The notes: generated by a model not told the origin, from the letters alone. A DNA stretch of 64,000 bases from Streptomyces roseicoloratus (GCF_004117935.1 NZ_SDOY01000153.1:1-64000), one strand, 5' to 3'; counted from the stretch's first letter, positions 44,699 to 54,014 are shown. Numbers and translations: made by a program.

Positions 44699-44792
44699 GC
44701 GCGCGGAGCAGGGTTCGGCGCGCAGCGGCCGCCGTCCGAAGCGCATTTCGGAATTACGGATTCCGGTCTGGTGAAACCGGTATCGCAATTCG

Positions 44793-44798
44793 TATAAT
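44793..44798 (+). promoter_or_regulatory. Consensus -10 box TATAAT, leaderless gene
   Basis: A perfect TATAAT, rare in this GC-rich DNA, lies 6 nt before ATG 44805. Upstream are the inverted repeats CGGAAT-N5-ATTCCG (around 44750-44765) and CCGGT-N8-ACCGG, candidate autoregulatory sites. Confidence 0.55.
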
Positions 44799-44804
44799 TC
44801 GGAC

Positions 44805-45164
44805 ATGGAGTCGTCGGCGGAACCGCGGAGCAACTGGACGTTCGTCACGAACCACGCCCGGATCCTCGCCATGATCCTGCGGGATCCGGAGATCCGGCTC
44901 CGCGACCTCGCCGGAGGCTGTCAGATCACGGAACGGGCGGCCCAGGCGATCGTCACGGACCTGGAGAGCGCGGGATACCTCACGCGGGTGCGCCACGGCC
45001 GCCGCAACCACTACGAGGTCACGCCCGGAACCCTCTTCCGCCATCCGGCCGAGGGCCGTCACGAGGTGGCCGACCTCCTCCACCTGCTGGCCGCCCTCGA
45101 CCCGCCCGCCGACGCGGCCGGCCACCCGGACGGTGATCACGGTGAACGCGACCCCCACGGCTGA
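44805..45164 (+). CDS. Winged-helix (MarR/ArsR-like) transcriptional regulator
   Basis: 119-aa protein. WTFVTNHARILAMILRDPEIRLRDLAGGCQITERAAQAIVTDLESAGYLTRVRHGRRNHYEV is a complete winged helix with a basic wing; the tail is His/Asp-rich. Family members are small regulators of neighbouring genes; the STAS gene follows after 55 nt. The ATG is preceded by TATAAT at 6 nt, so the mRNA is leaderless. Confidence 0.85.
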   Translation: MESSAEPRSNWTFVTNHARILAMILRDPEIRLRDLAGGCQITERAAQAIVTDLESAGYLTRVRHGRRNHYEVTPGTLFRHPAEGRHEVADLLHLLAALDPPADAAGHPDGDHGERDPHG

Positions 45165-45219
45165 ACCACCGGCGACCCGCCCCCTCCTTCGCGTTCCGGC
45201 GTCCGAAGGGAGCAAGGCC

Positions 45220-45648
45220 ATGCCCCCCGACTTCGACCGCCCGCTCCCCGCAGTGGTGGAGCACGTCAACGGCACCCTGCGCCCCTCCGTCGTCTCCGTG
45301 GTCGTCGAACCGGGGCCGCAGCGGGTGGTGGCCCGTGTGCGCGGCGAAATCGACATGGAGAACGCCGACGGCCTGCGCCGGGACCTCACCGCGGCGCTGG
45401 AGGGCAGCATCCGCGGCCTCGACATCGACCTGTCCGCCGTCACCTTCTGCGACAGCCAGGGCGTGCACGTCCTCGGGGACCTGAACCGGCTCGCGCACAA
45501 GGCCGGAAAGACCCTCGTGCTGACCGCGCTCAGCCGCCCCGTCGCCCGCCTCCTGCGCGCGACCGGCGCGCAGTACGTCTTCATCGTGCGCGGCTGGCCC
45601 CCGCCGAAGGACCTCACCACCGGAGGCGACCCGGAACCCGGCCCGTAA
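45220..45648 (+). CDS. STAS-domain anti-sigma factor antagonist
   Basis: 142-aa SpoIIAA-like protein. VVARVRGEIDMENADGLRRDLTAAL and LDIDLSAVTFCDSQGVHVLGDL with the phosphorylatable Ser in CDSQG, then VLTALSRPVARLLRATG. It would sequester an anti-sigma kinase when unphosphorylated; no anti-sigma gene is adjacent. ATG 45220 follows GAAGGGAG; an in-frame GTG at 45133 would overlap the upstream regulator and is less likely. Confidence 0.88.
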   Translation: MPPDFDRPLPAVVEHVNGTLRPSVVSVVVEPGPQRVVARVRGEIDMENADGLRRDLTAALEGSIRGLDIDLSAVTFCDSQGVHVLGDLNRLAHKAGKTLVLTALSRPVARLLRATGAQYVFIVRGWPPPKDLTTGGDPEPGP

Positions 45649-45758
45649 CCGGACGGCGCGACACCGCGACCCACCCCATTCGGACCCTCCGACGGGCGGG
45701 GACCCGGCACCATGGCGAGGATGGGTGTTCCGTCCCAACCTCGTAGGGGGAACGCGCC

Positions 45759-46937
45759 GTGACCGACAGCGACGGAACGGGAACCGCTCGACTCCGGGAG
45801 CAGGCCGCCACGGAGCCGGCCCAGGCCGCCACGGAGCCGGCCCAGACGGATCTCCGGCGCATCGGAGCACATCCCGATCACTGGTACCCGGTCGCCCTCT
45901 CCCGCAGCGTCCGCCGGCGCAAGGCGTTCGCGACCGCGTTCGCGGGCGAGCGCATCGCGCTCTACCGGGGGGAGAGCGGAGCCGTCCACGCACTGGAGGA
46001 CCGCTGCGCCCACCGTCAGGTGCCGCTGAGCCTGGGCGTCGTCGAGGGCGAGGTCCTCCGCTGCTGCTACCACGCCTGGGCCTACCGCGGCGACGGCCGC
46101 ATCTCCCAGATCCCCTACCTCGCCAAGGGCGACGGCCGCCCGCCGCGCGGAGTGCGCGCGTACCCCGTCCGCGAGGCGTACGGACTGGTCTTCGTCTTCC
46201 CGGGCGACCCCGAGAAGGCGGCGGCGGCGCCGTTCCCCGAGCTGCCCGCCTTCGGCTCCCCGCGCTACCGGACCATGACCTACTCCCGCACCGTCCACTG
46301 CCACTACTCGTTCCTCCACGAGAACCTGCTGGACATGAACCACCAGTTCCTGCACCGCGGAGTCGTCGGCAGGCTGCATCCCGAACTCCTGCGGTTCCGG
46401 AGCGACGAACGCTCGGTGGAGGCCCGGTACCTGTTCAGCCACACGGGCGGGAAACGCGATCGCAGCGCCGGACTGCTGGCCCACGAGGGAATCGGCGGCG
46501 CCACGTCCAGCGACGTCATGACCATCCGCACCGGGTACCCGTACCAGACTCTCGACCTGGTCCCGGAGAACGCCGACCACCCGGCCTTCCGGCTCTGGGT
46601 CGCCTACGTCCCCGAGGACGCGCAGCAGCGCAGGAGCCACGTCTACGGACTCCTCATGATCGAGAAGCCGAAGATCCCCGCCGCCCTCCTCCTGGCCTGG
46701 CCGTTCGTCCGGCACTTCACCGAGCGCGTCTTCGCGGAGGACCGCCTCGCGGTCGAGGCGGAGCAGAAGGCCTGGGACGAGCAGGGGGAAGACCGCAACC
46801 ACGAGGTCTTCGCGCCGATCCTGGAACTCCGCGCGGTGCTGCGCGCGAACGGCGTCCCGCTCGGGCGTCCTCCCGGCGCGGCATGCCCGGGCTCCGTGAC
46901 CTGCGAGGCCGCCCCAGAGGCCTTCCGCCCGTCCTGA
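45759..46937 (+). CDS. Rieske non-haem iron oxygenase alpha subunit
   Basis: 392-aa oxygenase. Rieske cluster ligands Cys83, His85, Cys102, His105 (CAHRQVP and CCYHAW), then candidate mononuclear iron ligands Asp192, His195 and His199 in LLDMNHQFLHRG. Substrate unknown; long N-terminus carries a perfect duplication of AATEPAQ from a 21-bp DNA repeat at 45804-45845. GTG 45759 follows TAGGGGGAA. No ferredoxin or reductase gene is adjacent. The FAD/Fe-S dehydrogenase follows after 169 nt with its own operator-like palindrome. Confidence 0.9.
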   Translation: MTDSDGTGTARLREQAATEPAQAATEPAQTDLRRIGAHPDHWYPVALSRSVRRRKAFATAFAGERIALYRGESGAVHALEDRCAHRQVPLSLGVVEGEVLRCCYHAWAYRGDGRISQIPYLAKGDGRPPRGVRAYPVREAYGLVFVFPGDPEKAAAAPFPELPAFGSPRYRTMTYSRTVHCHYSFLHENLLDMNHQFLHRGVVGRLHPELLRFRSDERSVEARYLFSHTGGKRDRSAGLLAHEGIGGATSSDVMTIRTGYPYQTLDLVPENADHPAFRLWVAYVPEDAQQRRSHVYGLLMIEKPKIPAALLLAWPFVRHFTERVFAEDRLAVEAEQKAWDEQGEDRNHEVFAPILELRAVLRANGVPLGRPPGAACPGSVTCEAAPEAFRPS

Positions 46938-47052
46938 AACCCGCCTTCGCCCCGCCCCCGCGTCCTCGACCGCCCGCTCGGGTACGCACCCATGCCCGCC
47001 GCGAACCGGGGTAGCCGACGTGCAGGGAGGTCGCGGCGACCAGGCGGTCGCC

Positions 47053-47074
47053 CGGCAGATCCGCCGATCTGCCG
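47053..47074. promoter_or_regulatory. Perfect palindrome upstream of the YdiJ-like gene
   Basis: CGGCAGATC and GATCTGCCG are exact reverse complements with a 4-bp centre, ending 32 bp before ATG 47107. A repressor bound here would overlap the promoter or the start region. Confidence 0.5.
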
Positions 47075-47106
47075 CACGGCCGAACCGGGAAAGGCGGGAT
47101 TCGTCG

Positions 47107-50100
47107 ATGGCGGGCACGGCGTCGCCGGGCAGGCCCTTCGGGGCCCCGTCCGTGGACACGGCAGGCCTCGCGGACGCGTTGCGCCGGGACGTGGACGGAG
47201 AAGTACGGTTCGACGCGGGAAGCAGGGGCGCGTACGCCACCGACGGCTCGAACTACCGCCAGGTGCCCCTCGGCGTGGTCGTCCCGCGCTCGGTGGACGC
47301 CGGAGCGCGAACGGTCGAGGTCTGTGCCCGCTACGGGGCACCCGTCCTCTCGCGCGGCGGCGGCACAAGCCTGGCCGGCCAGACGACCAACGCCGCGGTG
47401 GTGATCGACTGGACGAAGCACTGCGACGCCCTGATCTCGGTCGATCCCGACGCCCGGACCTGCGTCGTCGAGCCCGGCATCGTGCTCGACGAACTCGACG
47501 CGCGACTCGCCGGCCACTGGCTGCAGTTCGGCCCCAAGCCCTCCACGCACAGCCACTGCGCCCTCGGCGGCATGATCGGCAACAACTCCTGCGGCGCGTC
47601 GGCGCAGGCCTACGGCAAGACCGTCGACCACGTGCGCCGCCTGGAGATCCTGACGTACGACGGCCTGCGGACGTGGGTGGGCCCGACGACCAGGGCCGAG
47701 CGCGCCGGGATCGCCGCCGAAGGCGGGCGGAAGGCCGAACTCTACGCCGGCCTGGAGCGCCTGGTGGGCGCCTACCTGGCCGACATCCGCCGCGGCTTTC
47801 CGAAGATCCCGCGCCGCGTCTCCGGCTACAACCTGGACGCCCTGCTCCCCGAGAACGGCTTCGACGTCGCCAGGGCGCTCGTCGGGAGCGAGGGCACCCT
47901 GGTCACCGTGCTGCGGGCGGAGCTGGATCTCGTCCCCGTACCGCCGCACCACGCGCTGCTCGTCCTCGGATACGACGACATCTGCGCCGCCGCCGACGAC
48001 GTGCCCCGCATCCTGGAGCACTGCTCGCCCGGCCGGCTGGAGGCACTCGACGGCCGGATGGCGCAGCTGATGCGCGAGGAGGGCACCCACCTCGCCTCCC
48101 TCCGCGTCCTTCCCGCCGGCGACAGCTGGCTGATGGTCCAGTTCAGCGGAGACAGCCAGGAAGGCGTCGACAGGCAGGCCGGGCAGCTGCTGCGCACCCT
48201 CGGCCGCGGCGAGCACGACGCGGACGTCGCCTTCTCCGACGACCCCGAGCGCGAGCAGGAGATGCTCAACGCACGGGAGGCCGGGCTCGGCGTCACCGCG
48301 CGGCCGCCGGACGACCGGGACACCTGGGAAGGCTGGGAGGACTCCGCCGTACCCCCCGAGCGACTGGGCGACTACCTGCGCGACCTCAAGCGACTCTTCG
48401 AGGAGTTCGACTACGACCGGCCTTCCCTCTACGGGCACTTCGGCCAGGGCTGCGTCCACACCCGCATTCCCTTCGAGCTCGAGACCGCCGACGGCGTCGC
48501 GCGGTTCCGCCGCTTCGTCGAACGGGCCGCCGACCTGGTGGCCTCCTACGGAGGATCCCTCTCCGGCGAACACGGCGACGGACAGGCCCGGGGCGAGCTG
48601 CTCACCCGGATGTTCGGCGAGCGACTGGTCGCCGCCTTCGGCGAACTGAAGCGGCTGTTCGACCCGGACGACCGGATGAACCCCGGCAAGATCGTCGACC
48701 CCAACCCCGTCGACGGGCAGCTGCGCCTGGGCCCGGCATGGCGGCCCGCGACGCCCGCCACCCACTTCGACTACCCGGAGGACGAGCACTCGTTCCACCG
48801 CGCGGTGACGCGCTGCGTCGGCGTCGGCAACTGCCGGAGCCACAGCGGGGGAGTGATGTGCCCGTCCTACCGCGCCACCCGGGAGGAGGAGCACTCGACC
48901 CGCGGCCGGGCCCGGCTGCTGTTCGAGATGCTCGGCGGCCACGAGGACACGGCGATCCCCGACGGCTGGCGGTCCACCGCGGTGAAGGACGCCCTCGACC
49001 TGTGCCTCGCCTGCAAGGGCTGCAGGTCGGACTGCCCGGTCGGCGTCGACATGGCCACGTACAAGGCGGAGTTCCTCGCCCACCACTACCGGCGCCGGCT
49101 GCGCCCCGCGGCGCACTACTCGCTGGGCTGGCTGCCGCTGTGGGCCCGCCTCGCCCGCGTCTCGCCCACGACGGTCAACGCCCTGCTCAGGGCCCCCGGA
49201 CTCGCCGCCCTGGCCAAACGCGCCGCCGGCGTCGCACCGGAACGGCAGACCCCTCTCTTCGCCCGCGAGTCGTTCACCGAGTGGTGGCGGCGACGAGAGG
49301 CGGCGGGCACACCGACTCCGTCCGGCCAGGCCGCCGCGCCCGACCCGGCCGACCCGGGAACCGTGGTCCTGTGGCCGGACACCTTCACCACCCACTTCCA
49401 CCCGTCCATCGCCATCGCGGCCGTCCGCGTCCTGGAGGACGCCGGATTCACCGTCGCCGTCCCGTCCGCGCCCGTGTGCTGCGGACTGACCTGGATCTCC
49501 ACCGGACAGCTGGGCACCGCGAAGAAGGTGCTGCGGCACACCCTGCGCGTCCTGCGGCCGTACCTGGCGGCGGGAACGCCCGTCGTCGGACTCGAACCCT
49601 CCTGCACCGCGGTGCTCCGCGCGGACGCGGTGGAGCTGATGGCGGCCGACCAGGACGTCAAACGCCTCGCGGGGCAGGTCCGCACCTTCGCCGAACAGCT
49701 CGCGAGGCACGCGCCCGACGGATGGCGCCCGCCCCACGTCGCCCGGCCGGCGCTCGTGCAGACCCACTGCCACCAGCACGCCATCACGAAGTTCGACGCC
49801 GACCGCGAACTCATGCGCCGGGCCGGCCTCGACGCCCAGGTCCTGGACGAGGGCTGCTGCGGCCTCGCGGGCAACTTCGGCTTCGAACGCGAGCACTACG
49901 CCGTGTCCATGGCCGTCGCCGAACAGGGCGTCCTGCCCGCGGTCCGCTCCGTGTCCCCCGACAGCCTCGTCCTCGCCGACGGCTTCAGCTGCCGCACCCA
50001 GATCGAGCAGGGCGCCGGTGGCCGGCGGGCCCTGCACCTCGCCGAGGCCCTCGCCCTCGGTCTCGACGACGACCGACGGGAGGAAGCCACACCGAGACGG

Positions 50101-50130
50101 ACACCGGCACGGCCACAGGCACAGGAATAG
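47107..50130 (+). CDS. YdiJ-like FAD/Fe-S D-2-hydroxyacid dehydrogenase
   Basis: 1,007-aa fusion, almost the length of E. coli YdiJ (1,018 aa), a D-2-hydroxyglutarate dehydrogenase. N-terminal FAD-binding PCMH domain (VLSRGGGTSLAGQTTN, GGMIGNNSCGASAQAYGKTVDHV), FAD-oxidase C domain (LSGEHGDGQARGELL, DDRMNPGKIVDP), then a 4Fe-4S domain (CLACKGCRSDCPVGVDMATYKAE) and two CCG cysteine modules (VCCGLTWIS, GCCGLAGNFGFE). D-lactate is an alternative substrate. ATG 47107 has an AAAGG about 12 nt upstream and an operator-like palindrome nearby. The tail is repeat-coded (RPQAQE). Confidence 0.88.
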   Translation: MAGTASPGRPFGAPSVDTAGLADALRRDVDGEVRFDAGSRGAYATDGSNYRQVPLGVVVPRSVDAGARTVEVCARYGAPVLSRGGGTSLAGQTTNAAVVIDWTKHCDALISVDPDARTCVVEPGIVLDELDARLAGHWLQFGPKPSTHSHCALGGMIGNNSCGASAQAYGKTVDHVRRLEILTYDGLRTWVGPTTRAERAGIAAEGGRKAELYAGLERLVGAYLADIRRGFPKIPRRVSGYNLDALLPENGFDVARALVGSEGTLVTVLRAELDLVPVPPHHALLVLGYDDICAAADDVPRILEHCSPGRLEALDGRMAQLMREEGTHLASLRVLPAGDSWLMVQFSGDSQEGVDRQAGQLLRTLGRGEHDADVAFSDDPEREQEMLNAREAGLGVTARPPDDRDTWEGWEDSAVPPERLGDYLRDLKRLFEEFDYDRPSLYGHFGQGCVHTRIPFELETADGVARFRRFVERAADLVASYGGSLSGEHGDGQARGELLTRMFGERLVAAFGELKRLFDPDDRMNPGKIVDPNPVDGQLRLGPAWRPATPATHFDYPEDEHSFHRAVTRCVGVGNCRSHSGGVMCPSYRATREEEHSTRGRARLLFEMLGGHEDTAIPDGWRSTAVKDALDLCLACKGCRSDCPVGVDMATYKAEFLAHHYRRRLRPAAHYSLGWLPLWARLARVSPTTVNALLRAPGLAALAKRAAGVAPERQTPLFARESFTEWWRRREAAGTPTPSGQAAAPDPADPGTVVLWPDTFTTHFHPSIAIAAVRVLEDAGFTVAVPSAPVCCGLTWISTGQLGTAKKVLRHTLRVLRPYLAAGTPVVGLEPSCTAVLRADAVELMAADQDVKRLAGQVRTFAEQLARHAPDGWRPPHVARPALVQTHCHQHAITKFDADRELMRRAGLDAQVLDEGCCGLAGNFGFEREHYAVSMAVAEQGVLPAVRSVSPDSLVLADGFSCRTQIEQGAGGRRALHLAEALALGLDDDRREEATPRRTPARPQAQE

Positions 50131-50180
50131 ACACCGACACAGGTACAGGCACACGCACAGGCACAGGAATAGGCACCGAC
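50114..50180. repeat. CACAGG hexamer repeats after the YdiJ-like gene
   Basis: CACAGG-type hexamers run through the stop codon of the dehydrogenase gene, and a longer unit containing CACAGGCACAGGAATAG occurs twice, 43 bp apart. The first copy supplies the last codons and the stop. Confidence 0.6.
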
Positions 50181-50230
50181 CACAGAGAAGAACGACGCGC
50201 AGCCGACACGGCCTCTGGAGGGTTCACACC

Positions 50231-52057
50231 ATGTCGATCAAGGTCTCCGACCACGTACTGGAACGTCTGCGGGACTGGGGCGTCGAGTACGTCTTCTCGT
50301 ACCCCGGCGACGGCATCAACGGACTCCTCGCCGCCTGGGGCCGGGCCGACGACAGGCCCAGGTTCATCCAGGCCCGCCACGAGGAGATGGCCGCCTTGGA
50401 GGCCGTCGGCTACGCGAAGTTCTCCGGCAGGGTCGGCGTCTGTGCCGCCACGTCCGGACCGGGCGCCATCCACCTGCTCAACGGCCTGTACGACGCCAAG
50501 CTCGACCACGTCCCGGTCGTGGCGATCGTCGGCCAGACCCATCGCAGCGCCATGGGCGGCTCGTACCAGCAAGAGGTCGACCTGATGGGCCTGTACAAGG
50601 ACGTCGCCTCGGACTTCTGCGAGACCGTCACCGTCCCCCAGCAGCTGCCCAACGTGATCGACCGCGCGATGCGGACCGCGATGGCCCGGCGCTCCGTGAC
50701 GGCGGTCGTCATCCCCGCCGACGTGCAGGAACTCGACTACACGCCGCCCGAGCACGCCTTCAAGATGGTGCCGTCCAGCCTGGGCATGCCCTCCTACGCG
50801 CCGGTGCCCGGCGACGCCGATCTGGCGCGCGCCGCGGAGGTGCTCAACGCCGGCGAGAAGGTCGCGATCCTGGTGGGTCAGGGCGCGCGCGGCGCCCGCC
50901 GGGAGGTGATGGAGGCCGCCGACCGGCTGGGCGCCGGCGTCGCCAAGGCACTGCTCGGCAAGGACGCGCTGGACGACGACCTGCCCTACGTCACCGGCTC
51001 CATCGGCCTGCTCGGCACCCGGCCGTCGTACGAGCTGATGACGGGCTGCGACACCCTCCTCGTGATCGGTTCCTCCTTCCCGTACACGCAGTTCCTGCCG
51101 GAGTTCGGGCAGGCGCGGGCCGTTCAGATCGACATCGACCCGCACATGGTCGGCCTGCGCTATCCGTTCGAGGTCAACCTGGTCGGTGACGCCCGCGAGA
51201 CGCTGACCCGGCTGCTGCCGCTGCTGAAGGCGGGCCCGGACAAGAAGAACTGGCGCAAGAAGATCGAGAAGGACACCGCCCGCTGGTGGGAGGTCATGCA
51301 GCGGCGCGCCGCCGTCGACGCCGACCCGATCAACCCCGAATACGTGGTCCACGCGCTCGACGAACTGCTGCCCGAGAACGTCGTCCTGGCCGCCGACTCG
51401 GGGTCGGCCGCCAACTGGTACGCGCGCCACCTGCGGCTGCGCGGCGCGATGCGGGGCTCGCTGTCGGGCACGCTCGCGACCATGGGGCCCGGCGTGCCGT
51501 ACGTCATCGGCGCCAAGTTCGCGCACGGCGACCGGCCCGCGATCGCCCTCGTCGGCGACGGCGCGATGCAGATGAACGGCATGGCGGAGCTGATCACCGT
51601 CGCCAAGTACTGGCGCGAGTGGGAGGACCCGCGGCTGATCGTCGCCGTCCTCAACAACCAGGACCTCAACCAGGTCACCTGGGAGATGCGCGCCATGTCC
51701 GGCGCACCCCAGTTTCTGCCGTCCCAGTCGATCCCCGATTTCCCGTACGCCGACGTCGCCCGGCTCGCCGGCCTGCACGGCATCCGGGTCGAGAAGCCCG
51801 GCGAGGTCCAGGCCGCGTGGGAGACCGCGCTGGCCGCCGACCGGCCCTGCGTGCTCGACTTCGTCACCGACCCGGCGGTGCCGCCGATCCCGCCGCACGC
51901 CTCGCTCGACCAGATCGAGGCGGCGGCCTCCTCCGTCCTCAAGGGGGACAGCGACCGCGCCGCCATGATCCGGCAGGGCTTCAAGGCCAAGGTGCAGGAA
52001 CTCCTGCCCGGCGGCCGCAAGGGCGAGGACCGGCCGGGCGCGGAGGAAGGGAAATGA
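50231..52057 (+). CDS. ThDP-dependent oxidase (pyruvate oxidase/acetolactate synthase family)
   Basis: 608-aa enzyme. FSYPGDGINGLLAAW, RHEEMAALEAVGYAKFSGRVGVCAATSGPGAIHLLNGLYDAK with catalytic Glu, then the central domain VAILVGQGARGARREV, and the ThDP site VGDGAMQMNGMAELIT with NNQDLNQVTWEMR. Closest to PoxB-like quinone-dependent pyruvate oxidases; other alpha-keto acids are possible. ATG 50231 has GGAGG 7 nt upstream. The stop overlaps, as ATGA, the start of a decayed enolase-superfamily gene. Confidence 0.9.
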   Translation: MSIKVSDHVLERLRDWGVEYVFSYPGDGINGLLAAWGRADDRPRFIQARHEEMAALEAVGYAKFSGRVGVCAATSGPGAIHLLNGLYDAKLDHVPVVAIVGQTHRSAMGGSYQQEVDLMGLYKDVASDFCETVTVPQQLPNVIDRAMRTAMARRSVTAVVIPADVQELDYTPPEHAFKMVPSSLGMPSYAPVPGDADLARAAEVLNAGEKVAILVGQGARGARREVMEAADRLGAGVAKALLGKDALDDDLPYVTGSIGLLGTRPSYELMTGCDTLLVIGSSFPYTQFLPEFGQARAVQIDIDPHMVGLRYPFEVNLVGDARETLTRLLPLLKAGPDKKNWRKKIEKDTARWWEVMQRRAAVDADPINPEYVVHALDELLPENVVLAADSGSAANWYARHLRLRGAMRGSLSGTLATMGPGVPYVIGAKFAHGDRPAIALVGDGAMQMNGMAELITVAKYWREWEDPRLIVAVLNNQDLNQVTWEMRAMSGAPQFLPSQSIPDFPYADVARLAGLHGIRVEKPGEVQAAWETALAADRPCVLDFVTDPAVPPIPPHASLDQIEAAASSVLKGDSDRAAMIRQGFKAKVQELLPGGRKGEDRPGAEEGK

Positions 52058-52242
52058 CACAGGCCCCGGTCGTGGGGCGGCGGGACACCTCCGTGTTCAC
52101 CGTCCCACCGACGGGCCCGCGGCGGACGGCACCCTGAGCCGGGACAGCACCACCCTCGTGCCGGCCACGGCACCCCCGAGGACGCCGACGGCGCGCGGAC
52201 CTCGGACTCACCCTGGACACGGAGAGGGCGGAGCCGTACCGG
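52054..52242 (+). pseudogene. Remnant of an enolase-superfamily enzyme gene
   Basis: ATG 52054 overlaps the upstream stop and has a strong AGGAAGGG site, but the frame ends after 27 codons (MTQAPVVGRRDTSVFTVPPT...). A one-base shift near 52119 continues it as GPAADGTLSRDSTTLV, matching the usual start of mandelate-racemase-type enzymes (VFTVPTDAPEADGTLxWDSTTLV pattern). After about 50 bp of noise comes DLGLTLDTERAEPYR, like the extreme C-terminus of the same family. The middle, several hundred codons, is missing. This is a real deletion, not just a sequencing slip. Family matching is from memory of the pattern. Confidence 0.6.
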
Positions 52243-52359
52243 GGTGGCTGTGGCGTGGGGGCGACAGGACCGACGGCGTACCGCCGCGCCTTCAGGGGCT
52301 ATGCGACTCCGTCGGATCGAGCCCCGCGAGGCCGGAGCCGTTCCGGGGCCCGGCACGTG

Positions 52360-53304
52360 CTACCTCCAGGGCCGCCGTCCCGGCCCGGTCGGGTGGGTGC
52401 CGGTGACACCCATGACGACCGAGTACAGGCTGGTCTCCGCGGCGATGAAGAGGCGGTTGCGCTTGGCGCCGCCCCAGGAGATGTTGGCGACGGCCTCCGG
52501 GACGTTCAGACGCCCGATCAGGGTGCCGTCGGGGTCGTAACAGTGCACGCCGTCGGCCATCGCGGCGACCCAGAGCCGGCCGCCGTCGTCGAAGCGCAGG
52601 TTGTCGAAGCGCGCCTTCTCGCGGGCCCCGGCCTCGGCGAAGACCTTGCCGTCGGACAGGGTGCCGTCGTCGCGGACGTCGAAGACGCGGATGAGCCCCG
52701 CGCGGGTGTCGGAGACGTACAACTGCTGCTCGTCGGAGGAGAAGACCAGCCCGTTCGGCGCGCCGAAGCAGTCCGCGACCAGCCGCACCTCACCCGTGAC
52801 GGGGTCGATGCGGTAGACGTTGTTGGCCCCGATCTCGCTGTCCGCGCGGTATCCCTCGTAGTCGCTGGTGATGCCGAAGTCCGGATCGGAGAACCATATC
52901 GAGCCGTCGGACTTCACGGCCGCGTCGTTCGGGCTGTTGAGGCGCTTGCCCTGCCAGCGGTCGGCCAGCACGGTGATCGTGCCGTCGTGCTCGGTCCGGG
53001 TCACCCGCCGGTTGCCCTGCTCGCAGGTGATCAGCCGGCCCTCGCGGTCGAGGGTGTTGCCGTTGGTGTGTCCGGCGGACCGGCGGAAGACGCCGACCGA
53101 GCCGGTCTCCTCGTCCCACCGCAGCATCCGGTCGTTGGGGATGTCGCTCCAGACCGCCTGCCGCCAGGCCGGCAGATAGATCGGCCCCTCGGCCCAACGG
53201 CAGCCGGTGAAGAGGACTTCCAGCGCCTCGTCACCGTTCATGCACCTCCCGGTCCGGAACCGGTCGTCCAGCATCTCGTACAGCCCCGGGCGCTCGTCGT
53301 TCAT
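52360..53304 (-). CDS. SMP-30/gluconolactonase-like beta-propeller lactonase
   Basis: 314-aa six-bladed propeller. CRWAEGPIYLPAWRQAVWSDIPNDRML (the metal Glu in AEGP), GHTNGNTLDREGRLITCEQGNRRV, LNSPNDAAVKSDGSIWFSDP with Asn-Asp metal ligands, and FGAPNGLVFSSDEQQLYVSDT. It should open sugar lactones. ATG 53304 has AGGAG 8 nt upstream; GTG 53313 is less likely. Divergent from an AsnC-family regulator 105 nt away, the probable controller. Confidence 0.92.
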   Translation of the reverse strand: MNDERPGLYEMLDDRFRTGRCMNGDEALEVLFTGCRWAEGPIYLPAWRQAVWSDIPNDRMLRWDEETGSVGVFRRSAGHTNGNTLDREGRLITCEQGNRRVTRTEHDGTITVLADRWQGKRLNSPNDAAVKSDGSIWFSDPDFGITSDYEGYRADSEIGANNVYRIDPVTGEVRLVADCFGAPNGLVFSSDEQQLYVSDTRAGLIRVFDVRDDGTLSDGKVFAEAGAREKARFDNLRFDDGGRLWVAAMADGVHCYDPDGTLIGRLNVPEAVANISWGGAKRNRLFIAAETSLYSVVMGVTGTHPTGPGRRPWR

Positions 53305-53409
53305 CGAGTCCACTCCTCACCAACTCACCGTGACCGAACAAGAATCGGCCTTCAGCGCATACTGCAAGATGAGATACAGTCCTGGCGAGTCGATTCCGAA
53401 TGGAGAGTT

Positions 53410-53862
53410 GTGGATCACATCGACCGCGCGCTGCTGGCGCAGCTCCAGCAGGACGCCACCCAGTCCTACGCCGCACTCGGGCAGGCCGTCGGCCTGTCCG
53501 CCGGCGCCGCTCACGAGCGGGTGCGGAAGCTGCGGGAGCGCGGTGCCATCCGGCGCACCACCGTCGACGTGGACCCGGCCGCCGTGGGCAGCGCCGTCCT
53601 CGCCTACGTGATGGTCGAGTCGACCTCCTGGATGGGCGATTCGGCGCAGGAGTTCGCCGCGCTCCCGGAGATCGTGGAGGCGCACGTCATCGCCGGCAGC
53701 GCCTCCGTGCTGGTGAAGGTGAGGACCCGGACCACCGAGCAACTCCAGGACGTGCTGCGGCGGATCTACGCCATCAAGGGGGTCAGCGGCACACAGGCCA
53801 CGGTGGTCCTGGAGACCTTCTTCGAACGCCCCCTCTCCCCGCTCACCGAGACCGGGACATGA
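53410..53862 (+). CDS. Lrp/AsnC-family transcriptional regulator
   Basis: 150-aa regulator. Winged helix DHIDRALLAQLQQDATQSYAALGQAVGLSAGAAHERVRKLRERGAIRR followed by a RAM ligand domain (AYVMVESTSWMGDSAQEFAAL, VEAHVIAGSASVLVKVRT, TQATVVLETFFERPL). GTG 53410 has GGAG only 4 nt upstream; no better start is in frame. The divergent gap includes TACAGT and TGCAGTAT elements that probably form overlapping promoters for it and the lactonase. Confidence 0.9.
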   Translation: MDHIDRALLAQLQQDATQSYAALGQAVGLSAGAAHERVRKLRERGAIRRTTVDVDPAAVGSAVLAYVMVESTSWMGDSAQEFAALPEIVEAHVIAGSASVLVKVRTRTTEQLQDVLRRIYAIKGVSGTQATVVLETFFERPLSPLTETGT

Positions 53863-54014
53863 CCGTCTGCGGATGGCGCGGGACGCGTCACGCCCCGGGA
53901 CCGGACGGCGCCGCACGACGTCTTCACCGACCGGATCGCCGACGCCCGCGACGTGCCCGCCCGGAACGGCACCCGGGCCCGCCCCGTCCAGGAGATCCGG
54001 ACCGGCCCCGGGCC

